From positions 186,001 through 250,000 of the forward strand of contig BQJK01000003.1 of the NCBI GenBank assembly GCA_021604665.1: a stretch of DNA of 64,000 nucleotides, read 5' to 3'. Below are positions 1 through 9,353 of the stretch, piece after piece (position 1 is the first letter of the stretch; every line of letters begins with the position of its first letter). This DNA comes from Rhodomicrobium sp. GTDB lineage: Bacteria; Pseudomonadota; Alphaproteobacteria; Rhizobiales; HXMU1428-3. The notes under the pieces were generated by a model. It saw nothing but the letters and a program-made list of their open reading frames with translations, made no database searches and was not told where the DNA came from. A program made the position numbers and the translations under genes.

Positions 1-3000
1 CTTCTGCTTATTCCAGCCGTGTTTCAACCATTCCGTTGCTGCGGCAAAAGCTGGATTTTGTTCTCGATACATCTGGCTCTGCCCGGGAAAGCCACACAGG
101 CAAGGCGCTAACGAATATTATTGAAACCTTCCCGCGGGATGAGCTTTTCCAAATTTCAAATATGATGCTGGCGTCTTACGCCAAAGAGATTGAGACGCTG
201 GATCATGCACCGCGCGTGAAAGTTCTAAAGCGGGTGGATGAATTTGATCGCTTTGTTTCGTTGTTGGTTTATATGCCGCGTGACCGGTTCTCGACGACGA
301 TAAGAGAGAATGTCGGAGAATTTCTCGCCAAGCAATATAACGGGCGCGTTAGTGCCTTTTACCCTTATTTCGCTGAGGCGCCTTATGTGCGCATACATTA
401 TATTATCGGCCGGGATACGGGAAAGACACCGCAGCGCTCTACTAAACTTTTGGAAGAGGGTATCCGTGAAATTTCGCGCCGGTGGGAAGACCGCATGCAG
501 GTGGCGATTAGTGAGATCCATGAAGGGGATGAGACGGATATTCTGCTGGAGCAATATCGCAGTGCTTTCCCGGTTGGATATCAGGAAAATTATGGCACTG
601 AGCGGCTGCTTGATGACATTCATATTATTGAAGAGATGGATGAAAACCGGCCAACCGCTGTGGCATTCCATAGCTCTTCCTCGGGCAAGCGCGAGCAGGT
701 TGAAGTGACCCTTTATAATCTGGGTGAGGCCATTCCGCTTTCGCGCCGGGTGCCGATATTTGAAAATCTTGGCTTTAATGTCATTGATGAGCGCAGCTAT
801 ATGATTGTGCCGGATAAAGGAGAAGGGCAGCCACCAGTTTGCCAGCATATCATGCGGCTGGAAACGCGCAGCGGTGCGGCGCTTAATCTTGATACGCTGC
901 GTGTGCCATTGACGGAGGCCTTTATGGCTGTCTGGTCTGGCCGGGCGGCAGATGACCGTTATAATGAGCTGATCACTTTAACGGCTATGCCATGGCAGGA
1001 TGCAGCGATTATCCGCGGGCTTAGCCATTATCTAAGGCAGATCAATGTACCTTACGACCAGAGCTATTTGTCTCAGGTTATGGTGCGCTACCCACAATTG
1101 GCGCGTAAGCTGATTGAGCTGTTCCATGCCCGGTTTGATCCGCAAAAACAGAAAACTTCCAGCCGCAAGGTTAAGGCGCTGAGCAATAAGATTGAGGCGG
1201 CGCTTGAGGATATACCGAGCCTTGATGAAGATCAGATTATTCGTCATTTCCGTAACTTGATGATGGCAATGCTGCGCACCAATGTTTACCAGCTGAGTGC
1301 TGATGCTGAAGAGCCGCAGACTATGGCCTTCAAGTTTGATAGTCATCAGGTTGAAGGCATGCCTGAGCCTTGTCCCTTTAGGGAAATTTTTGTTTATTCA
1401 CCGAAGGTGGAAGGTGTCCATCTGCGCTTTGGTAAAGTGGCGCGTGGTGGGCTGAGATGGTCTGACCGGCCGCAAGATTTCCGAACTGAAGTTTTGGGGC
1501 TTGTGAAGGCGCAGCTTGTGAAAAACTCAGTCATTGTGCCAACTGGCTCCAAGGGTGGGTTTGTGCCGAAGGATATGCCAGATGAGCCGAGCCGCGAAGA
1601 GTTCATGGCCTATGGTATTAAAGCTTATAAAGCCTTTATTTCTGGATTGCTCTCTATCACTGATAATCTAGAGGGCAAAAAAATCATCCCGCCGCAAAAC
1701 ACGGTGCGTTATGATGATGATGACCCGTATCTGGTCGTGGCAGCTGATAAGGGCACAGCCAGTTTCTCTGATATAGCTAATGAAATTTCTACTGAACATG
1801 GGTTCTGGCTTGGGGATGCATTTGCCTCAGGTGGTAGCCAGGGTTATGACCATAAGAAAATGGGCATCACAGCTCGCGGGGCTTTTGAAGCTGTTAAGCG
1901 CCATTTCAGGGAAATGGATATCAATATTGAGCAAGACCCTTACACGGTAATTGGTGTTGGCGATATGTCTGGTGATGTATTTGGCAATGGCATGTTGCTT
2001 TCTAAGGCGACAAAACTTGTGGCGGCGTTTGACCATAGAGATATTTTCATTGACCCGAACCCTAACCCCAAAACCAGCTTTACTGAACGTAAGCGTTTGT
2101 TTGATATAGGGCGCTCCAGTTGGCAGGATTATAATAAGAAGCTGATCTCTAAGGGGGGCGGGGTCTTCTCTCGCTCACTGAAATCTATTCCGCTTAGTGA
2201 TGAAATGCGGGCCCTTCTAAAGGTGGAGGCAAAGGCGCTTTCCCCGAATGAATTGCTGAAAGCTGTGCTACGGGCCGAGGCTGACCTGTTATGGTTTGGC
2301 GGCATTGGCACCTATGTGCGGGGTTCATCTGAATCTAACGCTGATGTGGGTGACCGGGCGAATGATATCATTCGCGTTGGGGCAAATGAGCTGAACGTTA
2401 AAGTGATTGGCGAAGGCGCTAATCTTGGCATTACCCAAGCAGGGCGCATGGATTTTGCGGCTGATGGTGGGCGGGTGAACACCGATGCGATTGATAATTC
2501 TGCCGGTGTGAATTCTTCTGACCTTGAAGTGAATATCAAGATTGCGCTGGGGCAGGCGGTGTCAGCTGGCCGGTTAACCGGAGAGCGGCGGAATAAAGTG
2601 CTCTCTTCAATGACAGATGCTGTTGCATCGCGCTGTCTGGTTAATAATTACCGGCAGAGCTTATCGCTGACGCTTGATCAAACGGCAGGGCTTTCAGATA
2701 TTGGCTTCCAGCAGCGCTTAATGCGTGAATTGGAGGCAAAGGGGCTGATGAACCGGGCGATTGAAGAATTGCCGGATGATGTGGCACTTGCTGAGCGGAT
2801 TGATAGCGGGGCGTCATTATCACGGCCTGAGCTTGCGACCCTAACTGGCTTTGCGAAAATAGATTTATTTAATTCTCTGGCTGAGCAGGAGATCATTGAA
2901 GACCCCTTTTTCAATGAAATGCTGAAAGACTATTTCCCGGCTAAAATGCAAAAAGACTTTGCGCGTGATATTCGCTCGCATCCGCTACGCCGTGAGATTA

Positions 3001-3857
3001 TCGCAACCCAGCTAACCAATGACATTATTAACCGCGGCGGCGTGACCATGGCACTTCGGCTGCTGAATGAATCAGGCCGTGAAAGCGGTGACCTTGCGAT
3101 GGCATATTCAATGGCTAATGCGGTGTTGGAGCTGGATGATTGCTTTGCAGCAATGGACGCGCTTGATAATAAAATCCCGAGTGAGCTGCAAATCGAGCTT
3201 TACTCTAAGCTGCGCTTTATCACACAGAGAAAAACCGCCTGGTTCTTGTCAAATGGTGATGTTGAGGCGGGGCTTCGGGGTGAAATAAAAGCCTATAAGG
3301 CTGGCCTTAAACGCTATACGGCAACGCTTAATAAGCGGGGTGGCACTAAGCAGAGTGCTGCTAAGACGGGCGCTGGCGAAAGCAGGGGTGCTAATGGCGC
3401 CATTGCCTCTGCTGAGGTTGATGCCTTAGTGAGCCGGGGGCTGCCGATTGAGACGGCGCGGATGATCGCTAAGCTTTCTCTATTATCTGAGGGGCTGGAT
3501 GTCGTACTAGCGGCGCGGCGCGCTGAACTGGATGTGGCTAAATTAACAGTTGTTGATCAGGCGCTTGATGGCGCGCTTCATCTGGGGGCGCTGATGCGGG
3601 CGGCAGAGAATGTGCCGGTTGTGGATGTTTATGACCGCTGGGCGTTGAATGCGCTGGTGAGCCGGGTGCAAGCGGCGCGGCGAGAGCTGCAAATTAAGGT
3701 TGGTATGGCTGGGTCTGGTTTTGAGGATTGGGCAGAAACCATGCAACCAGCGCTTTCACGGGCTGGGGCAGGGATTACTGAAATTCTTGATAGCGGTGAT
3801 GTTAGCCTTTCTAAGTTGATTGTAGCTGTTGGGCAGGTGGATGAACTGGGCCGTTAG
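1..3857 (+). CDS. gdhB: NAD-specific glutamate dehydrogenase, 3' part (5' end outside window)
   Basis: The reading frame is open from the first complete codon at base 3, with no start needed, so this is the C-terminal ~1284 residues of a protein usually about 1600 residues long. It belongs to the large (180-kDa class) NAD-dependent glutamate dehydrogenases, which deaminate glutamate to 2-oxoglutarate for catabolism in the cytosol. The catalytic core is recognisable around residues 470-860 of the visible part: GKVARGGLRWSDRPQDFR, then a lysine-containing PTGSKGGF segment, VGVGDMSGDVFGNGMLL, and a nucleotide-binding region ending in VIGEGANLGITQAGR. The rest is the long helical C-terminal region typical of this class. 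It ends with TAG and no strong terminator follows. The symbol follows the Pseudomonas name; gdhZ is used in Caulobacter. Confidence 0.95.
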   Translation, partial: SAYSSRVSTIPLLRQKLDFVLDTSGSARESHTGKALTNIIETFPRDELFQISNMMLASYAKEIETLDHAPRVKVLKRVDEFDRFVSLLVYMPRDRFSTTIRENVGEFLAKQYNGRVSAFYPYFAEAPYVRIHYIIGRDTGKTPQRSTKLLEEGIREISRRWEDRMQVAISEIHEGDETDILLEQYRSAFPVGYQENYGTERLLDDIHIIEEMDENRPTAVAFHSSSSGKREQVEVTLYNLGEAIPLSRRVPIFENLGFNVIDERSYMIVPDKGEGQPPVCQHIMRLETRSGAALNLDTLRVPLTEAFMAVWSGRAADDRYNELITLTAMPWQDAAIIRGLSHYLRQINVPYDQSYLSQVMVRYPQLARKLIELFHARFDPQKQKTSSRKVKALSNKIEAALEDIPSLDEDQIIRHFRNLMMAMLRTNVYQLSADAEEPQTMAFKFDSHQVEGMPEPCPFREIFVYSPKVEGVHLRFGKVARGGLRWSDRPQDFRTEVLGLVKAQLVKNSVIVPTGSKGGFVPKDMPDEPSREEFMAYGIKAYKAFISGLLSITDNLEGKKIIPPQNTVRYDDDDPYLVVAADKGTASFSDIANEISTEHGFWLGDAFASGGSQGYDHKKMGITARGAFEAVKRHFREMDINIEQDPYTVIGVGDMSGDVFGNGMLLSKATKLVAAFDHRDIFIDPNPNPKTSFTERKRLFDIGRSSWQDYNKKLISKGGGVFSRSLKSIPLSDEMRALLKVEAKALSPNELLKAVLRAEADLLWFGGIGTYVRGSSESNADVGDRANDIIRVGANELNVKVIGEGANLGITQAGRMDFAADGGRVNTDAIDNSAGVNSSDLEVNIKIALGQAVSAGRLTGERRNKVLSSMTDAVASRCLVNNYRQSLSLTLDQTAGLSDIGFQQRLMRELEAKGLMNRAIEELPDDVALAERIDSGASLSRPELATLTGFAKIDLFNSLAEQEIIEDPFFNEMLKDYFPAKMQKDFARDIRSHPLRREIIATQLTNDIINRGGVTMALRLLNESGRESGDLAMAYSMANAVLELDDCFAAMDALDNKIPSELQIELYSKLRFITQRKTAWFLSNGDVEAGLRGEIKAYKAGLKRYTATLNKRGGTKQSAAKTGAGESRGANGAIASAEVDALVSRGLPIETARMIAKLSLLSEGLDVVLAARRAELDVAKLTVVDQALDGALHLGALMRAAENVPVVDVYDRWALNALVSRVQAARRELQIKVGMAGSGFEDWAETMQPALSRAGAGITEILDSGDVSLSKLIVAVGQVDELGR

Positions 3858-4212
3858 TAGCCCCTATTAAACTGGGCCTGTACTGAGATTTTAGGCCTAT
3901 ATTGAGACAAGAGGCGAATTTAGAGACAAGAGGGAAGGCACCTCACTCTTTTTAGGTTTGATCTGGCTAATCGCTGGATTGGGCTTTTAAGGATGGGGTG
4001 CCTATTTTTCTGGCCGCCGGGTAAAAAGCTATAAAACAGGTTAACAAGCGGTACCACGCCATTTTCTTGGGCCCTTGGTGGGCTGTTCTTATTCCTTTTC
4101 TCACTTTCTGGGGCTTTATAGAGATTTGAAGTGCTGGCAAGTGCGAGTGAAAATCAGGGATGGGGTTAAAAACCGCTTGGCGCTGGGGCATTCCTTTGGC
4201 ACCATGTTGCTT
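3858..4212. other. non-coding gap after gdhB
   Basis: No convincing gene is seen here. The stretch holds an 11-base direct repeat, GAGACAAGAGG, at 3904-3914 and 3923-3933. The arms AGGCACC (3936-3942) and GGTGCCT (3997-4003) are followed by a T-run. The loop between them is over 50 bases, so a terminator at this point is only a weak possibility. Confidence 0.4.
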
Positions 4213-4722
4213 ATGTCTGAATTTAAGCGGAATGTATTTTTATCTGGCCATGTGCGGAAGTTTCTTGTGGTTGTCGAAGAGGACGCCCCAGAGGTGGAAG
4301 CGGCTCTTGCTTTTGCTGCCAACCGGGTGCGCCGCACCGGGGGGATGATCACCATGCTTTATGTAATTGCACCTGGTGACTATCAGCATTGGTTGGGTGT
4401 TAAAGAGATCCAACGGGAAGAGGCGCAACAAAAGGCCAAAGCCGTTTTCAGGCTCTTTAAGCGAAAACTGAAAACCTCAGGATTTGAAGATATTGAGGTT
4501 GAAGAGATTGTTCGTGAAGGGAAAAAGGCTGAAGAGATCAGCCGGCTGATTGAATCTGATGAAGACATTGCCATTATAGTGCTTGGCGCTTCTAGTGAAC
4601 AGTCTGGACCGGGTCCGTTGATCACCAACCTGTTTACCGGCAGTAAGGCTGGTAACTTTCCCATTCCGATCTCTATTATTCCGGGTAATTTATCTTGGGA
4701 TGATATTACCTCACTTGCCTAA
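4213..4722 (+). CDS. universal stress protein (UspA family)
   Basis: This small cytosolic protein has a single Usp domain with an alpha/beta Rossmann-like ATP-binding fold. It starts with the beta strand KFLVVVEEDAPE, has the helix-rich middle (EIQREEAQQKAKAVFRLFK), and ends with IIVLGASSEQSGPGPLITNL, matching the family's G-2x-G-9x-G(S/T)-type nucleotide loop in position. ATG 4213 starts the protein right before the first strand. An ATG at 4204 is in frame, and neither has a strong ribosome binding site. In alphaproteobacteria this gene often precedes the NifU-like gene that follows here. Its role is inferred from family membership: stress-linked, ligand-binding, no known enzymatic reaction. 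Confidence 0.85.
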   Translation: MSEFKRNVFLSGHVRKFLVVVEEDAPEVEAALAFAANRVRRTGGMITMLYVIAPGDYQHWLGVKEIQREEAQQKAKAVFRLFKRKLKTSGFEDIEVEEIVREGKKAEEISRLIESDEDIAIIVLGASSEQSGPGPLITNLFTGSKAGNFPIPISIIPGNLSWDDITSLA

Positions 4723-4867
4723 TCTTGACTTTCAGATCTGAAATTTCGACATGCTTGTACGGAAGATGGTGTTTGGCTCTTTTCAGGCTGGCACTTTGTT
4801 CCTATATGTTCTATAACAAATGCTAGTTTAGAAACGTTTTAATTTATAAAATCAACGGAGATGGGGA

Positions 4868-5437
4868 ATGTTCATCCAAACCGAGGCAACGCCTAACCCA
4901 CAGACCTTGAAATTTATCCCTGGTAAGCCAGTGATTGATCAAGGGAATCTTGAGTTCTTGTCTCAAGAGACTGCCACGACATCGCCTTTGGCGACGCGGC
5001 TGTTTGGCATTGATGGAGTTGAGGCTGTTTTTCTTGGTACTGATTTTATTTCTGTAACCAAAGGTCCACTGGACTGGCAGATGATTAAACCGGCGGTGCT
5101 TGGGGCAATCATGGAACATTACATGTCTGGTGATCCGGTAGTTTCGGATGAGGCAGAGACTGCGCAAGCGGGGAATGATGAATTTTTTGACCCGACCGAT
5201 GAAGAAACAGTGACTGTTATTAAAGAGCTTTTAGAGACGCGGGTGCGCCCGGCTGTTGCCCAGGATGGCGGTGACATTGTTTTTAAAGGCTTTCGTGATG
5301 GGGTTGTTTACCTGACCATGAAGGGCGCTTGCGCCGGGTGCCCGAGCTCAACTGTGACGTTGCAGCATGGTATTGAAAATCTCCTTCGTCACTTTTTGCC
5401 CGAGGTGCAAGCTGTGCGCCCGGCCGAAGATGCCTGA
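4868..5437 (+). CDS. NifU-like Fe-S cluster carrier protein (Nfu_N + NifU domains)
   Basis: This is a two-domain iron-sulfur carrier. Residues 1-90 form the Nfu N-terminal domain (MFIQTEATPNPQTLKFIPGK is the hallmark start). Residues ~110-180 form the NifU C-terminal domain with the cluster-binding CxxC in MKGACAGCPSS. Such proteins bind a [4Fe-4S] cluster at a dimer interface through that motif and pass it to apo-enzymes in the cytosol. A GGAG ribosome binding site precedes ATG 4868. At 189 residues the length is normal for the alphaproteobacterial and mitochondrial NFU1-like form. It lies upstream of tsaB, rimI and fur in the same direction, an arrangement widespread in alphaproteobacteria. 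Confidence 0.92.
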   Translation: MFIQTEATPNPQTLKFIPGKPVIDQGNLEFLSQETATTSPLATRLFGIDGVEAVFLGTDFISVTKGPLDWQMIKPAVLGAIMEHYMSGDPVVSDEAETAQAGNDEFFDPTDEETVTVIKELLETRVRPAVAQDGGDIVFKGFRDGVVYLTMKGACAGCPSSTVTLQHGIENLLRHFLPEVQAVRPAEDA

Positions 5438-5469
5438 TAAAAGCACTTCAAAGCTGTTAAGCTGATTTC

Positions 5470-6177
5470 ATGACACAACTGGCTATTGATACGGCGGGGG
5501 CTAACTGCTCGCTTGCGCTTTCTTTTGAGAGAGAGGGGCAGCCTTGCCTTTTAACGCGGCGGGTTGTGCGTGGACGCGGGCAATCAGATATGGTCTTGCC
5601 TATGGCGCGTGAACTGCTCACAGAGGCCGGGCTGGCCTTTAAAGATCTTCGCCATATTTATTGTACGGTTGGGCCAGGCTCTTTTACGGGCGTGAGGATC
5701 GGTCTGGCTTTTGCCAAAGGGCTGGAGATTGCAGCTTGCTGCCAGCTCTATGGGGTAACGAGCTTTTTCTTGTTGGCCGAAACTTATTTTAGAGATGAGA
5801 AATTTGAAACGGGCGAACGCTTTGCTGTGGTTATTGATGCCGGGCGAGGCGGGCTTTTTGTACAGTCGTTCGAAGGGGCTGGTGATTATTATGCGCCGGT
5901 GGATTTACCCCGATTGATTGCAATTGAGGAACTTGAGGGTTATCTCTCTTCTCATCAGATTATGAAAGTGATTGCCTCTGTTGCCCAAACTCTGGCTTTT
6001 GAAGACAGAGTTGTGGGCAGGCCTTGGCTTTTAGTTGAGGCAGAGGCTGAAAAGCTGCTATCGATTGATCAACGGCACCACATTAAAGAGGCCGATGTTA
6101 AACCGCTTTATCTCAGAGCGGCTGATGCAAAACCACAAAAAGGCAAGTCTTTACGGCATGTTGGGGATGCGACTTAA
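5470..6177 (+). CDS. tsaB: tRNA threonylcarbamoyladenosine biosynthesis protein TsaB
   Basis: TsaB is the inactive ASKHA-fold partner of TsaD in the complex that installs t6A37 on ANN-decoding tRNAs in the cytosol. The start TQLAIDTAGANCSLAL and the motif VGPGSFTGVRIGLAFAKGL (residues ~62-80) are the family signatures. At 235 residues it has normal length. It begins 32 bases after the NifU-like gene and is followed closely by rimI, the usual tsaB-rimI pairing, so co-transcription is likely. The C-terminal end is variable, as in other TsaB proteins. Confidence 0.93.
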   Translation: MTQLAIDTAGANCSLALSFEREGQPCLLTRRVVRGRGQSDMVLPMARELLTEAGLAFKDLRHIYCTVGPGSFTGVRIGLAFAKGLEIAACCQLYGVTSFFLLAETYFRDEKFETGERFAVVIDAGRGGLFVQSFEGAGDYYAPVDLPRLIAIEELEGYLSSHQIMKVIASVAQTLAFEDRVVGRPWLLVEAEAEKLLSIDQRHHIKEADVKPLYLRAADAKPQKGKSLRHVGDAT

Positions 6178-6204
6178 CATCAATCATTTGCTGAAGGTTC
6201 ATTT

Positions 6205-6687
6205 ATGCGCGTTTTATCGAACGGATATACGCTTAGAAAAGTCGGGCTAGACTGTATCAGCAGCCTTGCGAATCTTCATAAATCGGCATTTCAGCGTGGT
6301 TGGGGCGCGCATGATTTTGCACTTTTTCTTCAAGATAAACATATGAGATTAACCGGCGCCTTCCCGAGCAAGCGGCATGATCCGGCGGGGTTTTTATTGC
6401 TGCGGGTTGTGGCTGATGAGGCTGAGGTTATCTCACTTGCGGTTTCCAGGCGGCACCGGCGCAAAGGGCTTGGCGCTGGGCTGATGGATATGGCGATAGA
6501 TGAGCTTTATGATGAAGGTGTTAAAACCCTGCATCTTGAAGTTGATGAAAAGAACCGCGCTGCTGTTCGCCTTTATGAGCAGCTGGGGTTTGATATTGTT
6601 GGGGAGCGCAAGGCTTATTACCCCTCTGATAAGGGTAGCGCCGGGAATAATGCGCTGATTATGCAGCTTGCGATTGCCGATGAGTAG
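6205..6687 (+). CDS. rimI: ribosomal protein S18-alanine N-acetyltransferase RimI
   Basis: A GNAT-fold acetyltransferase of 160 residues. The acetyl-CoA-binding loop is RRHRRKGLGAGLMD (motif A, R/Q-x-x-G-x-G/A), and the C-terminal NRAAVRLYEQLGFDIVGERKAYY is the classic RimI-type ending. RimI acetylates the N-terminal alanine of ribosomal protein S18 using acetyl-CoA. It follows tsaB after 27 bases. Because RimI-like proteins can have wider substrate ranges, the precise target is inferred from family and neighbourhood. Confidence 0.9.
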   Translation: MRVLSNGYTLRKVGLDCISSLANLHKSAFQRGWGAHDFALFLQDKHMRLTGAFPSKRHDPAGFLLLRVVADEAEVISLAVSRRHRRKGLGAGLMDMAIDELYDEGVKTLHLEVDEKNRAAVRLYEQLGFDIVGERKAYYPSDKGSAGNNALIMQLAIADE

Positions 6688-6792
6688 GGCTTCCCTTACA
6701 ATTTCTCTCTGTTGATTACTTTACATTTTTGTCTTGCCACTATTATAAGGCTAGGCTTTGTAGGTAAACTTAGGGTGAGGTGGGGAAATATT

Positions 6793-7239
6793 GTGAGCAG
6801 TGAGCAGGGCCAGTCCAGTCTTGAAAGGTTATGTGCTGAGAAAAATATGCGCATGACTGACCAGCGGCGTGTGATAGCTCAGGTGCTCTCTGTTGCCAGT
6901 GATCATCCGAGTGTTGAGGATGTTCATCAGCGAGCGCATGAGGTCGATGAGCGCATTTCCCTCTCTACTGTTTATAGAACCGTGCGTTTGTTTGTTGAGG
7001 CGGGGATTGTGGAATCTCATGATTTTGGCGATGGCAAAGCGCGGCTTGAGACGGTGGCTGAACATCACCATGATCATCTCATCAATGTTAAAACTGGTGA
7101 AGTGATTGAGTTTAGTAACGAAGAGATTGAAAAACTACAGGAGCGGGTGGCAAGAGAGCTTGGATTTAAGCTTGTTGATCATCGCCTTGAACTTTACGGC
7201 ATCCCACTTGATGGTGGGAATAAAAAAGAAACTAAATAA
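6793..7239 (+). CDS. fur: Fur-family metalloregulator (Fur/Mur type)
   Basis: A 148-residue winged-helix ferric-uptake-regulator family protein. The DNA-binding half includes MRMTDQRRVIAQVL and the recognition segment ISLSTVYRTVRLFVEAGIVE. The metal-binding half has the histidine cluster in ETVAEHHHDHLINV. The two CxxC structural-zinc motifs of E. coli Fur are absent, as in the Fur/Mur branch of alphaproteobacteria, so the sensed metal may be Fe(II) or Mn(II). I chose the GTG at 6793 because an AG-rich GAGGTGGGG precedes it and it puts the N-terminus at normal length; an in-frame upstream extension to 6712 would add residues unlike the family. It sits between rimI and plsC. Confidence 0.88.
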   Translation: MSSEQGQSSLERLCAEKNMRMTDQRRVIAQVLSVASDHPSVEDVHQRAHEVDERISLSTVYRTVRLFVEAGIVESHDFGDGKARLETVAEHHHDHLINVKTGEVIEFSNEEIEKLQERVARELGFKLVDHRLELYGIPLDGGNKKETK

Positions 7240-7257
7240 TGTAATCTGGATGTGATT

Positions 7258-8058
7258 ATGTCGTCTCTTCGGGCTGTTTGGATATTGTTCTGGTTTTTTC
7301 TGATCACACTTGTTTTGGCTCCCGTGCAGTGGCTGCTGATTAAAGTGAACAGCCGCTATGCGCGGATGCTGCCGCATTATTATCACCGGTTGATCGCCAA
7401 AATTATGGGGCTTCGCATTCATGTTGATGGTCATGTGCGACCGGATCAGCCAACCTTGCTGGTGGCTAATCATATTTCATGGATGGATATTGTTGTTTTC
7501 ACGGCTGTGACGCCGCTTTCATTTGTAGCGAAACGGGAGGTGAGCACCTGGCCTGGGGTGAAAGTGCTGGCTAATTTGCAGCAAACAATTTTTGTCGACC
7601 GCGAGCGCCGCAGTGAAAGTCTTAAATCGGCCGAGGAAATTAGCGAGCGCTTGAATAATGGGGAAGTTGTTGTGCTATTCCCTGAAGGGACCAGCAGCGA
7701 TGGCAACAGGGTATTGCCGTTTAAAAGCTCATTATTTGCAGCCGCTGCTAAGGCTGACCGGGATACCTTTGTGCAAACAGCTGCGATTGCTTACACATTT
7801 TTAGGGGGTGTGCCGCTGGGGCGACGGGCGCGGCCTATTGTTGCGTGGTATGGCGATATGGAAATGGGCGGCCATGTTTGGACATTATTAAAAGCTGGCC
7901 CGCTTGATGTGCATATTCGTTTAGGAGAGCCGGTGCCGCTTGAAAAGATGGGTGACAGGAAGGCGCTGGCCCTTTTGACGGAAGAGCAGATCAGAGATGA
8001 TATGGCGGATCTTTTGAGCTTGAGGCCTTATGAAACAAAACGCCCGACTGCAGACTGA
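7258..8058 (+). CDS. plsC: 1-acyl-sn-glycerol-3-phosphate acyltransferase (PlsC family)
   Basis: A membrane-associated acyltransferase that makes phosphatidic acid from lysophosphatidic acid and an acyl donor. An N-terminal hydrophobic segment (ILFWFFLITLVLAPVQWLLI) anchors it. The catalytic HX4D block is NHISWMD (residues ~74-80), and the substrate-binding VVLFPEGTSSDG lies about 80 residues later. At ~266 residues it is normal length. The start is ATG 7258, and GTG 7252 in frame is possible. It is the last gene of the forward run beginning at the NifU-like gene. In many relatives miaB follows, but here it does not. Confidence 0.9.
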   Translation: MSSLRAVWILFWFFLITLVLAPVQWLLIKVNSRYARMLPHYYHRLIAKIMGLRIHVDGHVRPDQPTLLVANHISWMDIVVFTAVTPLSFVAKREVSTWPGVKVLANLQQTIFVDRERRSESLKSAEEISERLNNGEVVVLFPEGTSSDGNRVLPFKSSLFAAAAKADRDTFVQTAAIAYTFLGGVPLGRRARPIVAWYGDMEMGGHVWTLLKAGPLDVHIRLGEPVPLEKMGDRKALALLTEEQIRDDMADLLSLRPYETKRPTAD

Positions 8059-8079
8059 TTTGAATTCCTGATGCAAGAT

Positions 8080-8099
8080 GGCCCGCACTGAGGCGGGCC
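8080..8099. terminator. hairpin after plsC
   Basis: GGCCCGC (8080-8086) and GCGGGCC (8093-8099) form a perfect 7-bp GC stem with a 6-base loop between the convergent plsC and YciI-like genes. The T-tract that follows is weak, so termination efficiency is uncertain. Confidence 0.55.
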
Positions 8100-8148
8100 G
8101 AGTATTTTACTTTGTGTAATTCTTGCGGGCTGTGCTGAGACCCAAAGG

Positions 8149-8421
8149 TTAGAGTACTTTTTTAAAGGGCTTGACCTCAACTGATTCGAACAATCCAGCA
8201 ATGGCGTAGGGGTCTTCTTTTAGCCAGGTCTCCAGCTCATCGCGGCTCATGCCATCAAATACCAATAGTGAGCCGCACATGCTGCCTTCATCGCTTAGAA
8301 ATGGCCCAGCGATTAAAATATGCTCGCGCACTTTTTTGAGATGAGCTAGATGTTCGCCTCTATTTTCCAGGCGTAGATTTTCAGACTCTTTCTTGTCGAT
8401 ACAAATGGCAGCATATTGCAT
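8149..8421 (-). CDS. YciI-like protein
   Basis: A 90-residue ferredoxin-like alpha/beta protein of the YciI/YCII family. It shows the family features of an N-terminal strand with early residues YAAICIDK, the middle HLAHLKKVREHILIAGPF, and DEGSMCGSLLVFDG followed by DPYAIAGLFESVEVKPF. YciI domains carry a conserved His-Asp pair (H at ~24 and D in the DPY segment) thought to support catalysis or ligand binding, but no reaction is established for this subgroup. It is convergent with plsC and transcribed alone. Confidence 0.85.
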   Translation of the reverse strand: MQYAAICIDKKESENLRLENRGEHLAHLKKVREHILIAGPFLSDEGSMCGSLLVFDGMSRDELETWLKEDPYAIAGLFESVEVKPFKKVL

Positions 8422-8550
8422 TTGGGCTTGTCCTTTAATTTAGTGGCGGTAGATGTTCGTTATTTTGGCCGCTTTAATGACGGGCAGAAAAGGGCGAAAT
8501 ACACGGCCTGTCAAGTGGGACCGGTTCTGAATTAACGAAAGGCGAGGGTT

Positions 8551-9213
8551 ATGGAGATCGGGGACGCGCTGAGCGCTATTCAACTGAAGATAGCAGAAGC
8601 CAAAAAAGATGGCGGGATACTTGCGGGTGACGGGCAGTTGATTGCCGTTAGTAAGACCCGGCCGGTTGAGGATGTTGAGGCGGCGCTTGAGGCTGGGCAA
8701 CGGCTTTTTGGTGAAAACCGGGTGCAGGAAGCGGAGGCAAAATTCCCTGGGTTGAGGCCGCGTTATCCTGACCTCAAATTGCATCTCATCGGGCCTTTGC
8801 AGTCAAATAAGGCTAAGGAAGCTGTGGCATTGTTTGATGTTATTGAGACTATTGATCGGCCTAAAATTGCAGCGGCTATTGCCAAAGAAATGGCGGCGCA
8901 AGGACGCCAGCCCGGGCTGTTTGTGCAGGTTAATACAGGTGAAGAACCTCAAAAAGCGGGTGTTCTGCCGGGGGAGCTTGGTGAGTTCCTGACGCTTTGC
9001 TGCAAGACTCATGGGCTGACTATTTCAGGTTTAATGTGCATTCCGCCGGTTGATGAGGCGCCTGCCCCGCATTTTGAATTTTTGCGGCAATTGGCGGAGA
9101 AATATAAGCTACCGAAGCTTTCAATGGGGATGAGCGCTGATTATGAAACCGCGGTGCAGATGGGGGCTGATTATGTGCGGGTGGGCACTGCGATTTTTGG
9201 CGCGCGGGGGTAG
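8551..9213 (+). CDS. yggS: YggS-family PLP homeostasis protein
   Basis: A 220-residue alanine-racemase-like TIM-barrel protein binding pyridoxal 5'-phosphate, acting in vitamin B6 and amino-acid homeostasis in the cytosol. The PLP lysine is in LIAVSKTRPVEDV (K ~35). Other signatures are GENRVQEAEAKF, HLIGPLQSNKAKEA, LSMGMSADYETAVQMGAD and the end VRVGTAIFGARG. The start has an AAGGCGAGGG-type ribosome binding site 8 bases upstream. YggS-family proteins have no racemase activity. Confidence 0.93.
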   Translation: MEIGDALSAIQLKIAEAKKDGGILAGDGQLIAVSKTRPVEDVEAALEAGQRLFGENRVQEAEAKFPGLRPRYPDLKLHLIGPLQSNKAKEAVALFDVIETIDRPKIAAAIAKEMAAQGRQPGLFVQVNTGEEPQKAGVLPGELGEFLTLCCKTHGLTISGLMCIPPVDEAPAPHFEFLRQLAEKYKLPKLSMGMSADYETAVQMGADYVRVGTAIFGARG

Positions 9214-9353
9214 GAGCCGCGCAACGGCTATGATGGCAAAAATCAAGCTCGTCTATTTAGGCTTGGATAAGTCTCCCGCACGGCTCTAATGATGCCGCGA
9301 TCAGTGTTAACATGGTCTCCTTGATTCGGTGATGAATAAGGGTGTTAGTGTTC